From a virus, in the IMG/VR virus record IMGVR_UViG_3300028423_000849, positions 1 to 62,787 of that record: DNA of 62,787 nucleotides; one strand, written 5' to 3'. Both the position numbers and the translations under genes were made by a program. How positions within the stretch are numbered: the stretch's first letter is position 1; each line of letters opens with the position of its first letter. Of the stretch, positions 58,287 through 62,787 are shown piece after piece. The notes under the pieces were generated by a model. It saw nothing but the letters and a program-made list of their open reading frames with translations, did not search any database and had not been told where the DNA came from.

Positions 58287-58632
58287 CGATGATATCTACA
58301 ATTTTGTGTACTTTGCGAGCCTTTCTTAGCTTTTCGTACTCAGCATAATAGTCGTTGGTGACTTCAAAATACCTGCTAAGTATTTCATCGTAGAATTCTC
58401 TGAGATCCACTTGGATTGGGTTGTCATAGATATCCAAGAGCACTGCTTGTTTTTTCTTGTCATCCAGCAACAATTTACAGAATGTAAGTAGCTCTCGATT
58501 AATGGTGAATGTGCCGCCATTGATGCTGTAGCTCAACAGACTCTGTGTTTTTGATTTCAACACCTGTTGTTGATTGTTTAAAGTTGCTCGATAGTTGGCA
58601 AATTCAAGTGCTTTGGTAAGTTTTGCGCTCAT
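58279..58632 (-). CDS. Conserved phage hypothetical protein
   Basis: A 117-residue helical protein. ALEFANYRATLNNQQQVLKSKTQ, NGGTFTINRELLTFCKLLL and AVLLDIYDNPIQVDLREFYDEIL are blocks I recall from T4-like marine phages near structural genes. Function unknown. It opens the leftward operon behind a late promoter box. Confidence 0.65.
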   Translation of the reverse strand: MSAKLTKALEFANYRATLNNQQQVLKSKTQSLLSYSINGGTFTINRELLTFCKLLLDDKKKQAVLLDIYDNPIQVDLREFYDEILSRYFEVTNDYYAEYEKLRKARKVHKIVDIIDD

Positions 58633-58675
58633 GATTGTACTACTTTGTGTGTTTGTTTTTGTGTGTTGACTGTTG

Positions 58676-58683
58676 TATTTATT
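58676..58683 (-). promoter_or_regulatory. Late promoter box AATAAATA (minus)
   Basis: TATTTATT on the plus strand; AATAAATA on the minus strand, 43 nt before the ATG at 58632. Confidence 0.6.
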
Positions 58684-58718
58684 TCGCTCAACAGAGCTCT
58701 GTGATATTTTTCAGCCAT

Positions 58719-58760
58719 AAAAAACCCCCGAGCAGTCCTTGTGAAAGTAACCGACGGGGG
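58719..58760 (-). terminator. Rho-independent terminator (minus)
   Basis: On the minus strand CCCCCG (58760-58755) pairs with CGGGGG (58730-58725) across a 24-nt loop, followed by six T's (58724-58719). It stops transcription from the tail-fibre genes. Confidence 0.8.
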
Positions 58761-58773
58761 CCGTGTCAGAGGT

Positions 58774-58781
58774 TATTTATT
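58774..58781 (-). promoter_or_regulatory. Late-box-like AATAAATA (minus), directly before the terminator
   Basis: AATAAATA on the minus strand lies between the stop of the structural gene and the terminator. If used, it would give a very short RNA ending at 58719. Confidence 0.35.
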
Positions 58782-58793
58782 TTCAGTGCTGTA

Positions 58794-59771
58794 TCAGCTA
58801 CCTGAAATTGAACCTGCGCTCACGCTGCTCGGTGAAATCACAGTAAACCCTGAGCCGTTTTCATTGGGAAGATTGCGTCGAGCGTTAATGGTCAGTGTGC
58901 CGTCAACCACATCATCAAGCACGTTATCGCCTGCATCATTGAGCTCTGTGGTGATAATCACTTCGGTGGGAGCAGATGTGCTGTTAACTCGAGCAAATAT
59001 CTGTATGTAATCCGAGCCATATGGTGCTGGACTACCAAAGTATTGCAACAGCGACTGATCAGAGGTTGTGAGATCATAAAAGCCTAGGCTCGAAGGAGAA
59101 CCTGCACTGGACGATACGTTGTTGTGCGACATGAACACATCGCCTATAGCATTCAGTTTATTGGTCCAGTTGGTGTTCTGATCTCTAGTGTGGCCGCCTG
59201 TTCTGCTGGCACTGACACCTAATGCACCGCCGAGATTGAAAAATGCACGTGCATCCTCTGCAGTGGAAAATGTCCATGTGGTGATTTGCGTCAGTGTGTT
59301 GGTCCAGCTGGTGGTTCTCTGTGCGTTGTCTTGGGTAGTAGCTGTAAGGCTGGCGGGTGAAAAACGAGCATTCCAGATATCTTGAACATTCAGCATCAGG
59401 TTATTCCATGTGGCCGCGTCAATAACTGTGCTTGACGTTACGTCAGTGCCTACCCCGGCACGCAGTGATAGTCCTAGATATGCACATGCGGCCTGCACAT
59501 CATCCTGCAATCGCTTGAAACCACCGTCTGCATCATCTGCATAGACCAGCTCGCCTGCACTTGCTGCATTAACGCCTGCTCCGCCCTGGCTCCAACCATA
59601 TGTGTTATCAGCTACATAGCCGCCGGTGCTAATTGATTGTGCTGCACCAAAAAGACTGTCAATGTTAGTGCGTGCATTGTTGAAATCTGCAGGTTCTACT
59701 AGATCGGTGCCACCAACAACCTGTGTCATTGTTTGCATACCACCTGCTGTAATTGTACTGCCTGAAGCCAT
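58794..59771 (-). CDS. Virion structural / tail-fibre-like protein
   Basis: A 325-residue Ser/Thr/Gly/Asn-rich protein. Repeated NTYGWSQGG, TTSWTNTLTQITTW and NTNWTNKLNAIG segments with AEDARAFFNLGGALGVSASRTGG are typical of virion proteins in marine T4-like phages. Ribosome site GGGAGA. A terminator follows it. Role in tail or fibre assembly is inferred from composition and its neighbour. Confidence 0.75.
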   Translation of the reverse strand: MASGSTITAGGMQTMTQVVGGTDLVEPADFNNARTNIDSLFGAAQSISTGGYVADNTYGWSQGGAGVNAASAGELVYADDADGGFKRLQDDVQAACAYLGLSLRAGVGTDVTSSTVIDAATWNNLMLNVQDIWNARFSPASLTATTQDNAQRTTSWTNTLTQITTWTFSTAEDARAFFNLGGALGVSASRTGGHTRDQNTNWTNKLNAIGDVFMSHNNVSSSAGSPSSLGFYDLTTSDQSLLQYFGSPAPYGSDYIQIFARVNSTSAPTEVIITTELNDAGDNVLDDVVDGTLTINARRNLPNENGSGFTVISPSSVSAGSISGS

Positions 59772-59789
59772 TTGTTTATCTCCCGAATA

Positions 59790-61778
59790 TTATTTGATGC
59801 CGATTACTGCTTCGACTATGCCGGCATCATCTGAATTTTTGTCTTCCAATGCTCTTCCAATCACAAACCTAGGATCATAGGGTTGACTGTGATCAAAAGC
59901 ACATGCTGTGCCTGGCTGATCTGCTGATACCAAACGCTCACCTTTTTTCACTGTGCCTACTACTTTCACAGGCACTCGTCCTTGTAATGCCACAGGTAAA
60001 CCTGTGGCTTTGTTGTTCATCAAATAAGCAGGTTCTGTGGATATCACACCAAACACATCAACATCAAGGTATTTTTCTGTGACTGTGATTTCTGCATCGC
60101 CGCCTATTTTAACCACTGTGCCAGGCGCATACTCTGAGTCACTGGCATAGATTTCAGCCAAGTCAGCGTACTGTGCCTGTGTAGCTGTGCCTTCAAAGAA
60201 GTTGGCAGTTACGTTGCCTGTGGCATTTACGTTGCCAGCACTTACATTGCCTGAAAATGATGCGCTAACACCAAAATAGTTTTCAATGCGCTCTGAGCTC
60301 GAGCCGATGTTTTGAGTATTTACACCATTCACAGTAAGCTGACCATTGATGGTAGTGTCTGTGTTTAGAATTGTACTGGTGTTTACAACTAAATTTTCTG
60401 TGGTAAGCGTGTTAGAGAAGGTGCCTGATTCGCCGTCAATGTTGGCCAACACTGTGCCTACACTGAGACTGCCAAACGATGTTGCACCGCTCACATTCAG
60501 TGACTGTGCTTCTAGCAAACCAGTAACATTGGCACTGGCCAATGTGGTATCACCGGTGACTGTGAGATTGCCTGTGACGTCGGCACTGTTCTCCACAGTG
60601 ACATTAGAGGTTGTGATGTTATTGCCAAAATAGTCTTCAATGACATTGCCACTTGAACCCAAACTCTGTGTGTTTACACCGTTGACACTGAGGTTGCCGT
60701 TTATAGCTGTATTGCCATTAAGTGTGCTGTCATTGTTTACCACTAGACTGTCAAAGTCTGCGGCGTCTGCTGTTATTGTGCCAACAGTTGCAGTATCACT
60801 GATGTTGGCATTAGCAAGAGTGATCTCAGATCCTTCAGCATCAATATCACCGCCAAACGAACCACCGCCGATGATGTCAAAGGTAGTCGCATTTATTGGT
60901 CCATCAACACTGATACTATTGGTGTCAATGGTAGTGAAGAATCCCTCTGAAACAGGGGTGTCCACGCTGCCAATCTTGGTTACAAACAGTGTGTCTGCAG
61001 CCGCAATAGCACTGCTCTCTGCTTCTGCGCGAACATTTATGCCTTTGAGTATTTGTCCAATGCTCCTGCCTGCCCGTGCTTGTGCAATTCCACCTGTGGC
61101 TGTGAGTTCCGAATAATAGAGATTGTTGTCTGGCGAACCTGTGTTGTCAACTACAAAATCAACATCAGAGAACAAAGCCATTATGGTCTCGTCTTGGGCA
61201 GGTTCAACATCCTCGGTCTTGCCTTGATTGTTGGTGCCAGAGTTTACATATACCAGTGCCAACACAGGATGTATTTGGCTACTGCCCGACTCCTTGAGTA
61301 GAAGGTTGCGCATGCGTGATCCATAGAACGCAGGGCTACCTTGATTGGTGTCGTTTTCAAACTCAGTGGTAATTTCTCCAGGATAACTGGCGTTTTGCCA
61401 GTCACTGCCATTGTAGATCTGCAAGGTCTTGGTTGTGAGATTTAGGAATCCTTCGCCGCCTACTAGACCGGATGTGGGCCGTTGACTCTGTTGGTCAACC
61501 ACGTTGTTGGTTGCACGTTTCCACACACTGCCGTCCCACACACGCAGTACCTGCTCGCTTTTGTCGAACCAAAGTTGACCAATCAATCTCACACTGGGGC
61601 TAGGCGCAACAGTGTCTGCAAAATTTTCTAGATGACGTATGGTATTTTGTGCAAAAAACTGACCATAGTTCGAAACGTTACGGCCTACCAAAGCAAGAGA
61701 ATACGTGGTGGTGTCTACTGTGTTGTCAGCAACAGTTACCGTTAGGCTTCCGTCGCTGTTGTTTACAATGTATGGCAT
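59790..61778 (-). CDS. Tail fibre-like protein
   Basis: A 662-residue protein. The N-terminus (about 1-100, DTTTYSLALVGRNVSNYGQFFAQN, IGQLWFDKSEQVLRVWDG) is an attachment domain found in cyanophage tail proteins, as I recall. The middle is beta-helix-like, with repeated NVTGNLTVTGDTTL units and a doubled block VNGVNTQ...GSS...IE+YFG. The C-terminal AQYADLAEIYASDSEYAPGTVVKIGG and VGTVKKGERLVSAD resemble an end domain of phage fibres. A late promoter precedes it. Confidence 0.85.
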   Translation of the reverse strand: MPYIVNNSDGSLTVTVADNTVDTTTYSLALVGRNVSNYGQFFAQNTIRHLENFADTVAPSPSVRLIGQLWFDKSEQVLRVWDGSVWKRATNNVVDQQSQRPTSGLVGGEGFLNLTTKTLQIYNGSDWQNASYPGEITTEFENDTNQGSPAFYGSRMRNLLLKESGSSQIHPVLALVYVNSGTNNQGKTEDVEPAQDETIMALFSDVDFVVDNTGSPDNNLYYSELTATGGIAQARAGRSIGQILKGINVRAEAESSAIAAADTLFVTKIGSVDTPVSEGFFTTIDTNSISVDGPINATTFDIIGGGSFGGDIDAEGSEITLANANISDTATVGTITADAADFDSLVVNNDSTLNGNTAINGNLSVNGVNTQSLGSSGNVIEDYFGNNITTSNVTVENSADVTGNLTVTGDTTLASANVTGLLEAQSLNVSGATSFGSLSVGTVLANIDGESGTFSNTLTTENLVVNTSTILNTDTTINGQLTVNGVNTQNIGSSSERIENYFGVSASFSGNVSAGNVNATGNVTANFFEGTATQAQYADLAEIYASDSEYAPGTVVKIGGDAEITVTEKYLDVDVFGVISTEPAYLMNNKATGLPVALQGRVPVKVVGTVKKGERLVSADQPGTACAFDHSQPYDPRFVIGRALEDKNSDDAGIVEAVIGIK

Positions 61779-61808
61779 GCTTGAATCCTTAAAAGTCTCT
61801 GATGCTAT

Positions 61809-61816
61809 TATTTATC
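61809..61816 (-). promoter_or_regulatory. Late promoter box GATAAATA (minus)
   Basis: TATTTATC on the plus strand; GATAAATA on the minus strand, 30 nt before the tail-fibre ATG at 61778. Confidence 0.65.
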
Positions 61817-61870
61817 ATATATAGATAAAATATGCTTTATCTGTATTTTGTAGGACACGAAACTTAACTG

Positions 61871-61878
61871 TATTTATC
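61871..61878 (-). promoter_or_regulatory. Second late-box GATAAATA (minus)
   Basis: A second minus-strand GATAAATA, 92 nt before the tail-fibre start, in the divergent intergenic region 61779-61898. Confidence 0.5.
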
Positions 61879-61884
61879 ACTGCT

Positions 61885-61892
61885 TATAAATA
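61885..61892 (+). promoter_or_regulatory. Late promoter box TATAAATA (plus)
   Basis: An exact T4 late box, ending 6 nt before the ATG at 61899. In T4 the start of transcription lies about 6 nt after the box, so the message would be leaderless or nearly so. Confidence 0.7.
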
Positions 61893-61898
61893 TGCTGT

Positions 61899-62774
61899 AT
61901 GAAACAAAAACACACACATATTCCCGATGACTGGGTTAACTGGATTCGTCTCTGCTACGAAAAAAAGAGTGATTTCATGCAGATGATGAAAACACTTCGT
62001 GAACACTTTGATGACACTGCTGTTTATCACTGGGTATCGCAGATATGGCAGCATCTAGACGTGCCCTTAAACTCAGAGTATAATCTAGATCACAGCTGGT
62101 TGAACGTTGAAAACAAATGTGTTGGAGGCATAGAAATCCAACATTTACATCAGCGGCCCACTGTTGCTGTGTTCAAAAATATTCTCAGTGAAGCAGAATG
62201 TGACACGATTGTAAACTCGTACACAGACAGCTCCAGAGAAACAAGAGCATCGGTGTACGATAACAACACAGGAGGAAGTCGCATAGACAATGCAAGGACC
62301 AACACCTTGACACACATCAACTACGGCGAGCACCCTGTTGTTGTAGAGCTGGAAAAGCGCATTGCAAAAGTGACAAACCTGCATGTGCAAAGAGGAGAAT
62401 CCTGCCAGTTGCTCCACTATCAATCAGGCGAGCAGTACACCCCACATGACGATTTCTTTCACAGCAACGGAGCCAGCAGTAACATTTCAGCATACGGCCA
62501 GCGTCTGGCCACAGTAATCACATATCTCAACGATGTCGATGAAGGCGGAGAAACTGACTTTCCTAACCTTGGAATTACTGTGCCGCCAACCAAGGGCGAT
62601 GCCTTGTATTTTGAATACACAGATCCAGAAGGTTGTTCTACCACACTATGCCGACATGCTGGCATGCCTGTGTTGCAGGGAGAGAAATGGGCCATTACCA
62701 AATGGCTCCGGTTGGGGTTTCCTATGCCCAGCGAACATTTTCTAGCATCTTATAGCCGTAATAGTCTATTGTAA
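61899..62774 (+). CDS. 2OG/Fe(II) prolyl-4-hydroxylase-like oxygenase
   Basis: A 291-residue protein. After a 75-residue N-terminal extension, VAVFKNILSEAECDTIV opens the hydroxylase domain. YTPHDDFF (HxD near 182), YLNDVDEGGETDFPNLGI, PTKGDALYFEY and HAGMPVLQGEKWAITKWL (distal His and Lys) follow in P4H order. P4H-like phage proteins may hydroxylate Pro residues or sugars. It is read divergently from the tail-fibre gene and may start without a leader. Confidence 0.9.
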   Translation: MKQKHTHIPDDWVNWIRLCYEKKSDFMQMMKTLREHFDDTAVYHWVSQIWQHLDVPLNSEYNLDHSWLNVENKCVGGIEIQHLHQRPTVAVFKNILSEAECDTIVNSYTDSSRETRASVYDNNTGGSRIDNARTNTLTHINYGEHPVVVELEKRIAKVTNLHVQRGESCQLLHYQSGEQYTPHDDFFHSNGASSNISAYGQRLATVITYLNDVDEGGETDFPNLGITVPPTKGDALYFEYTDPEGCSTTLCRHAGMPVLQGEKWAITKWLRLGFPMPSEHFLASYSRNSLL

Positions 62775-62787
62775 ATCGATTATAACG

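Noticed and set aside
1-62787. CRISPR array, integrase, or insertion sequence
   Set aside because: No regularly spaced direct repeats with unique spacers, no tyrosine/serine recombinase and no transposase-like ORF were seen.

Overview
This window looks like part of the genome of a marine T4-like tailed phage (myovirus of the cyanophage/pelagiphage type). The evidence is a family B DNA polymerase (T4 gp43 type), a gp45-type sliding clamp, a DsbA-like protein, a tRNA cluster, repeated T4-type late promoter boxes (NATAAATA), many short overlapping genes, and tail-fibre-like genes with marine-phage features. The host cannot be fixed from the sequence; base composition is in the mid range by eye, higher than is usual for SAR11 phages.

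Layout. (1) 1-303: four tRNA genes (partial Glu, Lys, Thr with an unpaired acceptor stem, Arg). (2) 333-15132, plus strand: a 2OG oxygenase, small proteins, DsbA-like, DNA polymerase, sliding clamp, then genes for a 7-deazaguanine DNA modification: DpdA-like transglycosylase, a divergent QueD-like protein, FolE (GTP cyclohydrolase I) and QueE. Mixed in are a GT-B glycosyltransferase, a GalE-like epimerase and a phosphoribosyltransferase. No QueC is visible. (3) 15134-27521, plus strand: a flap/RNase H-type exonuclease with an unusual N-terminus, small phage proteins, an HNH endonuclease, a DNA methyltransferase and a MoxR-like AAA+/VWA-metallopeptidase pair. Several genes here sit behind host-type sigma-70 promoters (TTGACA-N16-TRYAAT), three of which share a conserved leader. 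(4) 27522-58632, almost all minus strand: a roughly 31 kb accessory block of sugar and radical chemistry. It holds four tandem N-twitch radical SAM proteins, a fifth radical SAM protein and a large B12-type radical SAM protein. It also holds four paralogous glycosyltransferase-like proteins, five SGNH-hydrolase-like proteins, an amidinotransferase, a carbamoyltransferase, a NeuB-like protein, a UDP-sugar dehydrogenase, GT-A transferases and a 1013-residue protein with nine repeated GT-A-like modules. A two-gene plus-strand island (short DegT-like aminotransferase and a GT-like protein) interrupts it. (5) 58719-62774: terminator, two virion/tail-fibre genes, a divergent late promoter region and a prolyl-4-hydroxylase-like oxygenase.

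How it may work together. The DNA polymerase and the DpdA-like enzyme end in the same seven residues (LDEFFEF), which resembles the clamp-binding C-terminal peptide known for T4/RB69 gp43, and the clamp gene lies between them. This suggests that base modification is tethered to the replication clamp. The accessory block looks like one long coupled operon plus flanking operons under late promoters. It plausibly builds or remodels an unusual decorated glycan (amidino, carbamoyl, acyl, acidic and nonulosonate-like groups), but its product is unknown.
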